64,000 nt of DNA from NCBI RefSeq assembly GCF_001693735.1, contig NZ_LWDV01000008.1, forward strand, positions 350,357-414,356, given 5' to 3'. The DNA is from Orenia metallireducens (lineage in GTDB: Bacteria > Bacillota > Halanaerobiia > Halobacteroidales > Halobacteroidaceae). Below, one piece after another: positions 9,504 to 17,720 of this stretch. Within the stretch, counting starts at the first letter, position 1, and every line of letters begins with the position of its first letter. The position numbers and the translations under genes were made by a program. The notes under the pieces are model-generated. The model made no database searches. It was not told the origin of the DNA and was given only the letters and a program-made list of their open reading frames with translations.

Positions 9504-11067
9504 CAGGCTGTTGACAAAGTTATTGTCAACAGCCTTTTCTATTTATGGTATAATATAATTGACAATATATCTAAAAGGAGAAATAGAATTATGTTTGTAT
9601 CTCAAGAGAAAAAACAACAACAATATGAATTTGTAACAATAGAACAGTTAGTTCCAGAAGATCATCTTCTAAGACAAATAGATAGATATATAGATTTTAC
9701 TTTTATTACTGATATAACTAAAGACCTATACTGTCATGATAATGGAAGACCATGTATTGACCCTATTATTTTATTTAAAATGCTTTTTATAGGTTATTTA
9801 TATGGGATTCGTTCTGAAAGACAACTAGTAAAAGATATAAAAGTAAATATGGCTTATCGCTGGTTTTTAGGATATTCATTAACAGATGAAATACCACATC
9901 ATTCTACTATAAGCCAAAATCGTATAAGAAAATATAGGGAAGCTAATATAGCAGAACAGATTTTTGATGAAATTGTTAGACAAGCTATATCCTATGGATT
10001 AGTTAGTGGAAAAGTGCTATATACAGATTCAACTCACATAAAAGCAAATGCTAATAAACAAAAATTAGAAGTACAAACATATTTAAAAGAACCTAAAGCT
10101 TATCTTGAAGAATTAGACGAAGCAGTTACTATAGAAAGAGAGAAACACAATAAGAAACCTTTAAAAAAAAAGAAGCATAAAGCTGAACTTAAAGAAAGAA
10201 AAGTTAGTACAACTGATCCTGATAGTGGATACATGTTTCGAGATAGAAAACCCAAAGGTTTTTTCTATCTCGACCATAGGACTGTAGACATAAAATATAA
10301 TATTATAACAGATGTAACTGTAACTGCTGGCAATGTAAATGACGTTGACCCTTACTTAGATATATTAGATAAACAGATAGAAAAATTCAATTTTGATACT
10401 AAATATGTAGGGTTAGATGCTGGTTATTATACAAATTATATATGTAAAGAATTAGATGAAAGAAATATTCAGGGAGCAATCGCTTATAGACTAGGCCCAC
10501 ATGTAAAATATAAATATACTAAAAATAAATTTAATTATATTGCTGAAAAAGATATTTATACATGTCCCGCAGGACATGATTTAAACTATAAAACTACAAC
10601 TAGAGATGGCTATAATGAATATGTATGCTCTAAAGAAATCTGCCAAAATTGTTCTCATAAAGATAAGTGTTTATCAGAAAAAGTTACTTTCCGTACTATA
10701 AGGAGGCATGTTTGGGAACATTATAAAGAAGATGTTAAAGAATTTATGAGAACAGATAAAGGAAAAAGTATCTATAAAAAAAGAAAAGAAACTGTTGAGC
10801 GAAGTTTTGCAGATGGAAAAAATCTGCATGGACTTCGCTATTGTCGTATGCGTGGAAAGAAAAATGTTGAAGAACAATGTTTGTTAACAGCATCAGTTCA
10901 AAACATGAAAAAGATCGCAAGCGTTCTTAAGCGTAGAGAAAAGAACTCTATTCTTCTAAAATCAGATAATAATATTAAATTTTTATTACTCTCTAAATCA
11001 ATTTTAACTAAATTCAGCTATAGAAAAACCCCCACTAAAAAATTAGTGGGGGTTTTTCATCAATCTC
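9504..11067 (+). mobile_element. Complete IS1182-family-like insertion sequence
   Basis: The 1564-bp unit is bounded by the 34-bp direct repeat. The left boundary also matches a second, truncated copy at 53739. The left end forms a hairpin (GGCTGTTGACAA / TTGTCAACAGCC, 9506-9534). The right end carries a hairpin with ACCCCCACTA / TAGTGGGGGT. I do not see good terminal inverted repeats between the two ends. The family is known for long, variable target duplications and for preferring palindromic sites, which fits here. Confidence 0.85.
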
Positions 11068-11120
11068 AGGTCAGAATCTTTAAAGATTCTGACCTTTTAT
11101 TGTTAAATTTTCCAATATAG
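9591..11120 (+). CDS. IS1182-family DDE transposase
   Basis: The N-terminal ~100 residues (QLVPEDHLLRQIDRYIDF, LFKMLFIGYLYGIRSERQL) are the conserved Tnp domain of IS1182/ISL-like elements. The DDE catalytic core starts around LYTDSTHIKANANK and continues with VGLDAGYYTN, and the C-terminal ETVERSFADGKNLHGLRYCR holds the final Glu. The ORF has no stop inside the element: it runs through the right-end hairpin and the duplicated terminator and stops in host DNA at 11118-11120. The last ~15 residues are therefore encoded by target sequence. The core appears intact, so activity is plausible. Confidence 0.92.
   Translation: MFVSQEKKQQQYEFVTIEQLVPEDHLLRQIDRYIDFTFITDITKDLYCHDNGRPCIDPIILFKMLFIGYLYGIRSERQLVKDIKVNMAYRWFLGYSLTDEIPHHSTISQNRIRKYREANIAEQIFDEIVRQAISYGLVSGKVLYTDSTHIKANANKQKLEVQTYLKEPKAYLEELDEAVTIEREKHNKKPLKKKKHKAELKERKVSTTDPDSGYMFRDRKPKGFFYLDHRTVDIKYNIITDVTVTAGNVNDVDPYLDILDKQIEKFNFDTKYVGLDAGYYTNYICKELDERNIQGAIAYRLGPHVKYKYTKNKFNYIAEKDIYTCPAGHDLNYKTTTRDGYNEYVCSKEICQNCSHKDKCLSEKVTFRTIRRHVWEHYKEDVKEFMRTDKGKSIYKKRKETVERSFADGKNLHGLRYCRMRGKKNVEEQCLLTASVQNMKKIASVLKRREKNSILLKSDNNIKFLLLSKSILTKFSYRKTPTKKLVGVFHQSQVRIFKDSDLLLLNFPI
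11025..11057 (+). terminator. Hairpin at right end of the IS
   Basis: AAACCCCCACTA and TAGTGGGGGTTT form a GC-rich stem followed by TTT. It lies inside the transposase reading frame and would terminate the transposase transcript or block read-through at the element end. Confidence 0.75.
11068..11101. repeat. Right copy of the 34-bp duplicated terminator palindrome
   Basis: Identical to 9470-9503. Because it is palindromic it can also terminate the convergent GNAT gene that ends at 11150. Confidence 0.9.
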
Positions 11121-11149
11121 AAGTATTTCTTAAATATAAAGTGATTGTA

Positions 11150-12058
11150 TTAATCTAACTCTTTGAACCAAGGGTATCTATCAAATAATTTTTCAAATCC
11201 AATTGCTAAATAGAACTCTTTATCTGTAGCTACGTAGGCAACTGTAGCTCCTAATTTACTACATCTTCTAATTCCTTCTAATACAGCAGCTTTTCCAAGA
11301 CCCATCCTTCGATAACCTGGATCAGTTGCTACAGGTTCGACATAGGCAATTTTGTTGATAGGATCATACCACATCCCACAATATGATACAAATTCTCCAT
11401 TAGGAGCTTCAACTACAATATTTAATTCTTTTCTGTAGTTTGGAGCAGATTGCATCAGTTTGCGACCTGCTAAATCTGGATTTGGTTCTCCTTGATGGTC
11501 AAATCCTCGCCAAAGTACTCTGTTTACTTTATTTAAATTATTATCATCAGCTAAGCTCTTAAGTTTAAAGCCTTCTGCTAACTTAATCTCTGGAAAGATT
11601 TTAGGAACTTGATATTGGGACATTGCTTCTAAATATTGGTCTCCTCTTTTAAAGCCCATAGATTCAGCAATAGCTTGAAAATTAGTATCATTATCTTTAA
11701 TATAGACACTTACATAGGGTTTACCTTGATCTGATATTCCTGATAGATTCTCTTCAGAATATCTGAGCATTTCACTCTTTAAGTGAGAATAATTGGGATC
11801 TAACTGTATATAAACTGTTCCTAAATGATGTTCAAAGTGTGCTATCCCCACAATCATTCCATCATCTTCCCAAATGCCAATCTTATCAAATTTCTTATCC
11901 AGTTTATTTACAAATAAATAAGGGTGATAGTGCATATATTCCCAGCGTGGCTGTAACCAGTTGATAATCTCTTTACCAGGTTTATAAGTATTAACTAAAA
12001 AATCTCCAATTAATTTAAAGTCTTCTTCATGATTATATTCTCTAACCTTAATTGTCAT
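11150..12058 (-). CDS. GNAT-family N-acetyltransferase
   Basis: The 302-residue protein has a C-terminal GNAT domain with the acetyl-CoA binding motif A in PVATDPGYRRMGLGKAAVL, followed by YLAIGFEKLF, a typical GNAT ending. The N-terminal ~150 residues resemble a second, degenerate GNAT half. AGGAGGTCTGAAT lies directly before the ATG. The substrate cannot be deduced. It is monocistronic and convergent with the IS transposase. Confidence 0.8.
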   Translation of the reverse strand: MTIKVREYNHEEDFKLIGDFLVNTYKPGKEIINWLQPRWEYMHYHPYLFVNKLDKKFDKIGIWEDDGMIVGIAHFEHHLGTVYIQLDPNYSHLKSEMLRYSEENLSGISDQGKPYVSVYIKDNDTNFQAIAESMGFKRGDQYLEAMSQYQVPKIFPEIKLAEGFKLKSLADDNNLNKVNRVLWRGFDHQGEPNPDLAGRKLMQSAPNYRKELNIVVEAPNGEFVSYCGMWYDPINKIAYVEPVATDPGYRRMGLGKAAVLEGIRRCSKLGATVAYVATDKEFYLAIGFEKLFDRYPWFKELD

Positions 12059-12599
12059 ATTCAGACCTCCTTGATATTAATGAATAATAATATTTTAAAA
12101 TTATTCTCTGTCTAATTTATTAGGTCTGCATAGAACAAAAAGACTGTAAATAGGGCTATACCTACTTACTGTCTAAAATTAATACTTCACTATATAAGTA
12201 AATTAAGGTTAATAGTCAAAGTAAAGTTTAAATTTTAGTTCTATAAGATGAGTCTTGCTACTTAGTATTAAAAGAAGTGCATGACAAATAAACCTAATAA
12301 ATTAGGTATTCTAAAAACTTCTCTTAAATTAATTTTCCTTTACGAAAATCAATTAGTAAGTAGTAATAATCACCTTATAAAACCTCCTTTTATTTTTATA
12401 TTACAATTATATCATAATATAGTTAATTAAATCAAAGATAATTTACAGAATAGCTTATAAATAGCATTAAAATTTAATTGCTATTACAGAGTTAAGCAAA
12501 ATTTACAAGTCAAAAAGATTAATAGGCTAATATAAAGTCAAACATAATAGTAGATAAGCTAGAGCTTAATCAAAATAATAATGGAGGTGTTTATATTCA
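12059..12599. other. 541-bp divergent intergenic region
   Basis: Lies between the divergent GNAT and metallo-hydrolase genes, so it should hold both promoters. Highly AT-rich. I see no ORF, RNA motif or strong palindrome apart from AAACCTAATAAATTAGG near 12292. Confidence 0.5.
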
Positions 12600-13424
12600 G
12601 TGGAAAAGAATATATTACAAGAGATAACCAAAAAACCGATTTCATCTCAACAGATTACTAAGGATATATTCTTAGTAGAGTTTCCTTTAGTCAATGCCAT
12701 TTTAGTTGGAAACCCTCAGGCTGAGAGTGGTGAATGGGCTTTAATTGGTGCCGGTATGGCACATACTGCTAAAGCTATTATTAAGGAAGCAGAGAGCTAC
12801 TTTGGTAAAGGAAGTCAGCCTACATCAATTATTCTAACCCATGGTCATTTTGATCATGTTGGAGCTATAATTGAACTTACTAATCAATGGAATTGTCCTG
12901 TTTACGCCCATGAACTGGAGTTACCATATTTAAAAGGGGAGAGGGATTATCCACCTGCTGACCCCAATGTAAGTGAAGGATTAATAGCACAGATATCACC
13001 TACTTTTCCTAATCAGAGCATTAATTTAGGTGATCGTGTTCAAGCATTACCTGCTGATGGAGGGGTACCAGGGATGTTTGGTTGGCGTTGGATTCATACA
13101 CCAGGTCATACGCCAGGTCATGTCTCTTTATTTAGGGATGAGGATAGGATTTTTATAGCTGGAGATGCAATTACTACCTTAAAACAGGATTCCGCTGAAG
13201 CTGTTTTAAGTAAGGAGAAAGAGGTAAATGGTCCTCCTGCTTATTTTACTACCGATTGGGATTCAGCTAAAAATTCAGTACAGGCTATCAAGGATTTAAA
13301 TCCAGAGATGGTGATTTCAAGCCATGGCCTACCTATAAAAGGAGAAGAATTAAGAGAACAGTTAGAGAATTTAGTGGCAAACTTTGATAAGGTAGCAGTA
13401 CCACAAGAAGGGGTTTATGTTTAA
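12600..13424 (+). CDS. Metallo-beta-lactamase-fold hydrolase
   Basis: The di-metal site motif THGHFDHVG (HxHxDH) is at about residues 80-88, a second His lies in HTPGHTPGH, and Asp in IAGDAITT. The final His is in ISSHGLP. The fold is shared by glyoxalase II, lactonases and other hydrolases, so the substrate is unknown. It starts with GTG, preceded by GGAGGTG. Not closely related to the other MBL protein at 13678 beyond the fold. Confidence 0.85.
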   Translation: MEKNILQEITKKPISSQQITKDIFLVEFPLVNAILVGNPQAESGEWALIGAGMAHTAKAIIKEAESYFGKGSQPTSIILTHGHFDHVGAIIELTNQWNCPVYAHELELPYLKGERDYPPADPNVSEGLIAQISPTFPNQSINLGDRVQALPADGGVPGMFGWRWIHTPGHTPGHVSLFRDEDRIFIAGDAITTLKQDSAEAVLSKEKEVNGPPAYFTTDWDSAKNSVQAIKDLNPEMVISSHGLPIKGEELREQLENLVANFDKVAVPQEGVYV

Positions 13425-13464
13425 GGCAAATTGTTAAAGTTAATGTTTAGAGTAGGGAAAATAG

Positions 13465-13496
13465 CGGAATAGTTGCTAGGGTTAGCAACTATTCCG
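13465..13496. terminator. Perfect 14-bp hairpin after the MBL gene
   Basis: CGGAATAGTTGCTA and TAGCAACTATTCCG flank the loop GGGT. There is no T-run on the + side and only CTATTTT on the - side, so it is either an imperfect bidirectional terminator or another structured element. Confidence 0.5.
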
Positions 13497-13536
13497 AAAG
13501 AAGTTTGGAGTGGGGTATTAAGTTTTGGAAGAGGTT

Positions 13537-13673
13537 GCATATAACGTTCCCACGGTTCAAGATCGTTCCCCTCTATTTAACCACTCTTCTATATTTTAAC
13601 ATATTAGACTCAGTAAAAATTCCCCAATTCGTATAATGAAAAGGGGAATGTCTGGAACCGCTGTGTTATGTGA
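13537..13673 (-). repeat. Integron attC-like recombination site
   Basis: Read on the minus strand directly after the MBL gene stop, the site has ACATAAC (R'' box), then CGGTTC (L''), an inner arm, a variable centre of about 70 nt, and then a matching inner arm, GAACCG (L') and GTTATAT (R'). On the + strand the paired blocks are 13539-13545 with 13665-13671, 13553-13558 with 13655-13660, and 13565-13571 with 13643-13649. Spacers are unequal, giving bulges as in real attC folds. The R boxes match RYYYAAC/GTTRRRY at 6 of 7 positions each. The position right behind a gene stop is that of a gene cassette. Confidence 0.5.
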
Positions 13674-13677
13674 AGTT

Positions 13678-14403
13678 TCATTCGTTTTCCAATAATTCGC
13701 TTAGTGATTCAGATATACCATTTTCAACCAAACCACCATGATAGCAAATAAGCTTGCTTAATTTCATATCGCTAATTTTTCTAATACTTTTCATACATTC
13801 ATCAATATCCAGTGTGAACTCTGGATTAGCAATTATGAGTCTATTATTTTCAAATGCTAATGCATCTCCTGTAAACAATATTGATTCACTTTCAAGAAGT
13901 ATCGATTGATGTCCTGGTGTATGACCTGGAGTTGATACTACTTTTACTCCTTTTGCAATATAATCACCATCACCCACAATTGTATTTACCTTGACTGAAT
14001 TAATTGTTTTTAGATAGTTAGCAAACGCTTCACCAAATTCCTTCTCTTCTTCATTTAAAGATTCATTATATTCCTCTGCTTGAATCAGTCTCAAAGATTT
14101 CTCTGTACCCTCTACAAAAGGTTTCTCTATCTCAGATGTTATTATTTCTACTGAAGGATTATTCTCCTTCAATTGCCCAATTGAACCAATATGATCATGA
14201 TCATGATGCGAAATAAAGATTTTTGTCAAATCACGCATAGTGAATCCACATCTTTTCAATTCCAATTCAATTTGTTGTAACTGATTTGGATATCCAGCAT
14301 CACACAAAATCAACTCTTCTCCTTCTTGTATTAGAAGGGGATGTACTTCAATCAAATCTTTACCCATGTCAAACTTCAATGTCAATATATTATACATTCT
14401 CAT
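13678..14403 (-). CDS. Metallo-beta-lactamase-fold hydrolase (possible gene cassette)
   Basis: The protein of 241 residues carries HHDHDHIG (HxHxDH metal motif) near residue 65, TPGHTPGHQS, LFTGDAL and a final CYHGG. It belongs to the glyoxalase-II-like MBL group with unknown substrate. GAGGTGA precedes the start; the second ATG, six bases downstream, has better spacing. It is the only gene between two oppositely oriented neighbours, and the attC-like structure follows its stop within a few bases. That suggests it arrived as a cassette. Confidence 0.82.
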   Translation of the reverse strand: MRMYNILTLKFDMGKDLIEVHPLLIQEGEELILCDAGYPNQLQQIELELKRCGFTMRDLTKIFISHHDHDHIGSIGQLKENNPSVEIITSEIEKPFVEGTEKSLRLIQAEEYNESLNEEEKEFGEAFANYLKTINSVKVNTIVGDGDYIAKGVKVVSTPGHTPGHQSILLESESILFTGDALAFENNRLIIANPEFTLDIDECMKSIRKISDMKLSKLICYHGGLVENGISESLSELLENE

Positions 14404-14724
14404 AAGTCACCTCTAAACCAGTATATTTTATTTTGCGGTATTATTCTATGTCTAAGAATGAAATTTCCACATAATTCGTATATTAAGAAGTACTTTGCTA
14501 ATACCCTATGTATATCAATAATACCAACTATCTTATTTATTTCAATATTTTAAATTTAATCTCCTCTATTTCGTAATATAATTTTCTCTCGTCACTGAAC
14601 TTCCCAGAAAGTATATTTATACTACTAAATTCAATAAAAATCCAACAACTTCCTTTGATAAACTTAGCTTACATATATTATAATTATAAGAGTGAGATAA
14701 ATATATCAAAGGGAGGTGTAATGA
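14404..14724. other. Intergenic region between divergent genes
   Basis: 321 bases holding the promoters of the MBL gene and of the cortex hydrolase at 14725. I see no second attC-like site and no RNA gene. The end carries the Shine-Dalgarno GGGAGGTG for the downstream TTG start. Confidence 0.45.
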
Positions 14725-15576
14725 TTGAAGAATGGGACTATACTGGTTATGGTTATTGCTATAATATTACTTATGGGTTCTTCAATTATTGCTGAGGCGT
14801 ACACATTAGGTTCAAGAACATTAATGTTTGGTAAAGTTGGAGAGGATGTTAAAGAGTTACAGATCAAATTAAATCAATGGGGCTATAGTGTAGGTGCTCC
14901 CGATGGTATCTATGGAAAGGGAACAGAGAAGGCAATAATTCAGTTCCAAAAAGATCAAGGTCTAGTAATAGATGGAATTGCAGGTAGAAATACAATTAAT
15001 AAATTAAAAGCAGAAAAGTATATTAAATACTCTGTTAAACCAGGAGATACTTTAGTAAAGATTGCTAATAAATTTAATACTACAGTTTGGAAGATTAAAG
15101 TGAATAATAATTTAAATACTGATGTCATTTACGTAGGAGAGAGGTTGAATATCCCACAATCAGGTCCTAATACAACTTCAGCTTATGCTATTCAAAGCAA
15201 ATCTAATTATAGATTGCATATAACAGAAGAGGAGATGGACTGGTTGACAAGGGCTGTTTACTCTGAAGCAAGGGGTGAGCCTTATAAAGGACAGGTTGCT
15301 GTTGCGGCTGTTATCTTAAATAGGGTATTACATCCACGATTCCCAAATACAATTAAAGGTGTTATCTTTGAACCATGGGCATTTACAGCTGTTCATGATG
15401 GTCAATTCTGGTTAGAACCTAAGGGTACTGCCAGACAAGCTGTAGTAGATGCTTTAAAAGGCTGGGATCCAACAGGAGGAGCTACCTTCTATTATAATCC
15501 AGCTAAAGTAACTTCCTATTGGATTTATACTAGACCAGTTATTACACGAATTGGAAGACATTATTTTGCAACTTAG
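14725..15576 (+). CDS. Secreted PGB/LysM cell-wall hydrolase, SleB-type
   Basis: The start is TTG, six bases after GGGAGGTG; an ATG just upstream is in another frame. Order of parts: signal peptide (~1-25), a peptidoglycan-binding-1 domain (~34-90, LQIKLNQWGYSVGAPDGIYG), one LysM (~98-142, YSVKPGDTLVKIANKFNT) and a Hydrolase_2 domain (~165-283) with AVYSEARGEPYKGQVAVAAV. This is closer to canonical SleB architecture (PGB + hydrolase) than the double-LysM paralogue at 8532. Likely role: cortex peptidoglycan hydrolysis at germination. Confidence 0.92.
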   Translation: MKNGTILVMVIAIILLMGSSIIAEAYTLGSRTLMFGKVGEDVKELQIKLNQWGYSVGAPDGIYGKGTEKAIIQFQKDQGLVIDGIAGRNTINKLKAEKYIKYSVKPGDTLVKIANKFNTTVWKIKVNNNLNTDVIYVGERLNIPQSGPNTTSAYAIQSKSNYRLHITEEEMDWLTRAVYSEARGEPYKGQVAVAAVILNRVLHPRFPNTIKGVIFEPWAFTAVHDGQFWLEPKGTARQAVVDALKGWDPTGGATFYYNPAKVTSYWIYTRPVITRIGRHYFAT

Positions 15577-15582
15577 TATATA

Positions 15583-15620
15583 AAAAGCCTTTCTCTAAAT
15601 TTAGAGAAAGGCTTTTTATA
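15583..15620 (+). terminator. Terminator after the SleB-type gene
   Basis: AAAAGCCTTTCTCTAAA pairs with TTTAGAGAAAGGCTTTT, a long perfect stem ending in a T run. Confidence 0.92.
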
Positions 15621-15660
15621 TATTTGTTCTATCATTTCAATTTTAACGATTAATGGTTAT

Positions 15661-15842
15661 ATTGCGACACTTTTAAACCTCACCCCCTTTCGGGTCTATC
15701 TACCATTTCATGCAAAATCAGCCTCTCCTTAACTAATGAGAGGGGGAAGATACTATATTTTCTTTTATTCCCTCTCTTAGGAGAGACCGGTTTTGTATGA
15801 AGGGTTAGGGTGAGGTGTGAATTCTAAAAGTGTCGCATTATC
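15661..15842. repeat. MITE-like palindromic element, copy 1
   Basis: Starts ATTGCGACACTTTTAAACC and ends with the inverse, AAAAGTGTCGCATTAT. The inner parts also pair (CCTCACCC / GGGTGAGG; CTCTCCTTAACTAATGAGAG region with CTCTCTTAGGAGAG). About 180 bp, no ORF. Related copies lie at 22647, 37333, 60288 and, truncated, at 63204. Confidence 0.8.
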
Positions 15843-15987
15843 TCTAAATTGTGTTAGTTTTTACACTAGCATAAGAGATTATATAGTATTAATTAGCAGA
15901 TTTTTCGAATATAGATAAATATAGATGTTTTAAATAGAGAGAGTTATTTTAAATTTAACAAATTAATTTTAGATGGGGTGGATTTAA

Positions 15988-16530
15988 TTGAACTTAGTAT
16001 TGAATCTGTTAATTGGTATTGGATTAAGTGCAGCTTCGGGCTTTAGGGTATTTATTCCCTTATTGATAATGAGCATTTCAGCTTTATCAGGAGATTTGAT
16101 ATTGGCTGAAAATTTTGAATGGATAGGAAGTTATTCAGCTTTATCTGTTTTTATAGTGGCAACGATTATAGAGGCTGCTGCTTATTATCTTCCTGCAATA
16201 GATGAATTTCTAGAGAAGATTTCCAAGCCAGCCACAATGGTGGCAGGGACTATTATTATGTCTTCGTTTATTGTAGATTTAAGCCCTATGTTAGGTTGGG
16301 TATTAGCAATTATTGCTGGAGGGGGAACTTCAGCACTTGTAAATGAACAGAGATTGGAGAGCAAAAAGAACTCTATAACCGCAAATACTATTAATTTAAA
16401 GAGTCTTTTATTCAGTACTAGAGAAATCTGTAGTGCAGCCTCATTATCACTGTTGATGATGCTTGCTCCTATAACTTCATTTTTAGTTTTTTTTGTTATA
16501 GTAGTTCTGTTAATTAAGCAGATATTTTAA
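15988..16530 (+). CDS. DUF4126 family membrane protein
   Basis: A TTG start preceded by GGGGTGG. The 180-residue protein has about five hydrophobic segments. The N-terminal GIGLSAASGFRVFIPLLIMS is characteristic of the DUF4126 family, which has no established function. It stands alone, facing the amidase gene with which it shares a bidirectional terminator. Confidence 0.8.
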   Translation: MNLVLNLLIGIGLSAASGFRVFIPLLIMSISALSGDLILAENFEWIGSYSALSVFIVATIIEAAAYYLPAIDEFLEKISKPATMVAGTIIMSSFIVDLSPMLGWVLAIIAGGGTSALVNEQRLESKKNSITANTINLKSLLFSTREICSAASLSLLMMLAPITSFLVFFVIVVLLIKQIF

Positions 16531-16542
16531 CTTTTAAACAAA

Positions 16543-16573
16543 AAAATAGGTCAGTTCTTATCTGACCTATTTC
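16543..16573. terminator. Bidirectional terminator
   Basis: ATAGGTCAG (16546-16554) pairs with CTGACCTAT (16562-16570), with A-runs on the left and T-runs on the right. It serves the DUF4126 gene and the convergent amidase gene. Confidence 0.85.
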
Positions 16574-17720
16574 ATTTTAAGGGTGTATCGAAATATAACT
16601 CTCCATTATTGAAATCATTGCCTTCTATTAACACTTTTACTTTTTTGATCTCTGGTAACTGAGTTAAGGAGTAGATAATAGATTTAACCTTCAATAACTC
16701 TCCGTTACCACCTGAGTAGCTTAAAATTAACTCTTCATTAAAATTAACATAAGCAATATTATCTTCGATGTTAAGATTTAATAATTTGGTTGATCTAGGA
16801 ATTAATCTCAAATGCTCCTTTAGCTGAGGACCTTCTAATAATTTATTAATAATCTGTGTAGCTACTTCTTCAACAGTTGATTTACCTTTAGAGTTACTTG
16901 CTTTTAAACTGTTAAGTTTAAGCTCTTCTACGGCTAAATCTTCTATACCTTCTTGACTATAGACACCATAATATAAGTTAATATAATTCTTAGAATTACC
17001 AGTCATAGTAGGGCTGTTTTCGTTCTCTATACTCAGGTCTAGATTACTATTAAAGTACTCTATAATTCCTTTACCAATAGCTTCAGCGATTTTTTCCTGT
17101 TCTTTAGGGTCTGATATTCTCTTTCTATCTTTGGGATTGCTGATAAAGCCTACTTCAACAATCACAGCTGGAACAGGACTTTTGCGAAGCACATAATAAG
17201 GACCTTCCTTGATCTTTCGATAATTCTTTGGTTGAATTTCTATTAGCTTCTTCTGAATAAAATCTGCTAGTTTCTTACTCTCTTCTGAATTTGCTTTGTA
17301 AAAGGTCTGTCCTCCAAAGGATTTAGAACCAGGGAAGCTATTAACATGAATACTTACTAGAAGATCTGCTTTATTCTCTTTAACTACTTCAACTCTATGA
17401 ACGATATCTTTATTTCTATCCTTTTGATAAAGTTCATCATTAGTTCTAGTCATTATTATATTAATATTGCCTCGACCATCGAAGAACTTCTCTAGCTTTT
17501 TTGCTATAGATAGGTTAATATCTTTCTCTAGAATATCACCATGGTTTGTTCCTGCATCTATTCCTCCATGTCCAGCATCAATAACGATAGTTTTATCAAT
17601 ATCTGACATTACTGTAGTACTTTTTACCCTAAAGGTAATAAAGAAACTTAATATAAAGATAGCTAGGATAGCTAAAGCGATATTTAGAGGAGTGATGAAG
17701 AATACCTTTATTCTTTTCAT
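16572..17720 (-). CDS. N-acetylmuramoyl-L-alanine amidase with GerMN (spore germination) domain
   Basis: An N-terminal membrane anchor (~10-32) is followed by an Amidase_3 catalytic domain: VIDAGHGGIDAG (zinc His), KDINL with the metal Glu, VSIHVNS (second His) and VEVGFISNPKD (catalytic Glu). From about residue 250 comes a GerMN domain (VEEVATQIINKLLEG, AYVNFNEEL, YSLTQLPEIKKVKVLIEG), found in GerM-type spore proteins. The fusion of a peptidoglycan amidase to GerMN points to septal or engulfment wall remodelling in sporulation. Confidence 0.92.
   Translation of the reverse strand: MKRIKVFFITPLNIALAILAIFILSFFITFRVKSTTVMSDIDKTIVIDAGHGGIDAGTNHGDILEKDINLSIAKKLEKFFDGRGNINIIMTRTNDELYQKDRNKDIVHRVEVVKENKADLLVSIHVNSFPGSKSFGGQTFYKANSEESKKLADFIQKKLIEIQPKNYRKIKEGPYYVLRKSPVPAVIVEVGFISNPKDRKRISDPKEQEKIAEAIGKGIIEYFNSNLDLSIENENSPTMTGNSKNYINLYYGVYSQEGIEDLAVEELKLNSLKASNSKGKSTVEEVATQIINKLLEGPQLKEHLRLIPRSTKLLNLNIEDNIAYVNFNEELILSYSGGNGELLKVKSIIYSLTQLPEIKKVKVLIEGNDFNNGELYFDTPLK

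Noticed and set aside
13465-13496. Second attC-like site
   Set aside because: It is a simple perfect hairpin without R/L boxes or unequal spacers; more likely terminator-like.
14341-14553. A 70-residue plus-strand frame
   Set aside because: Antisense to the start of the MBL gene and its promoter; no Shine-Dalgarno and no family.
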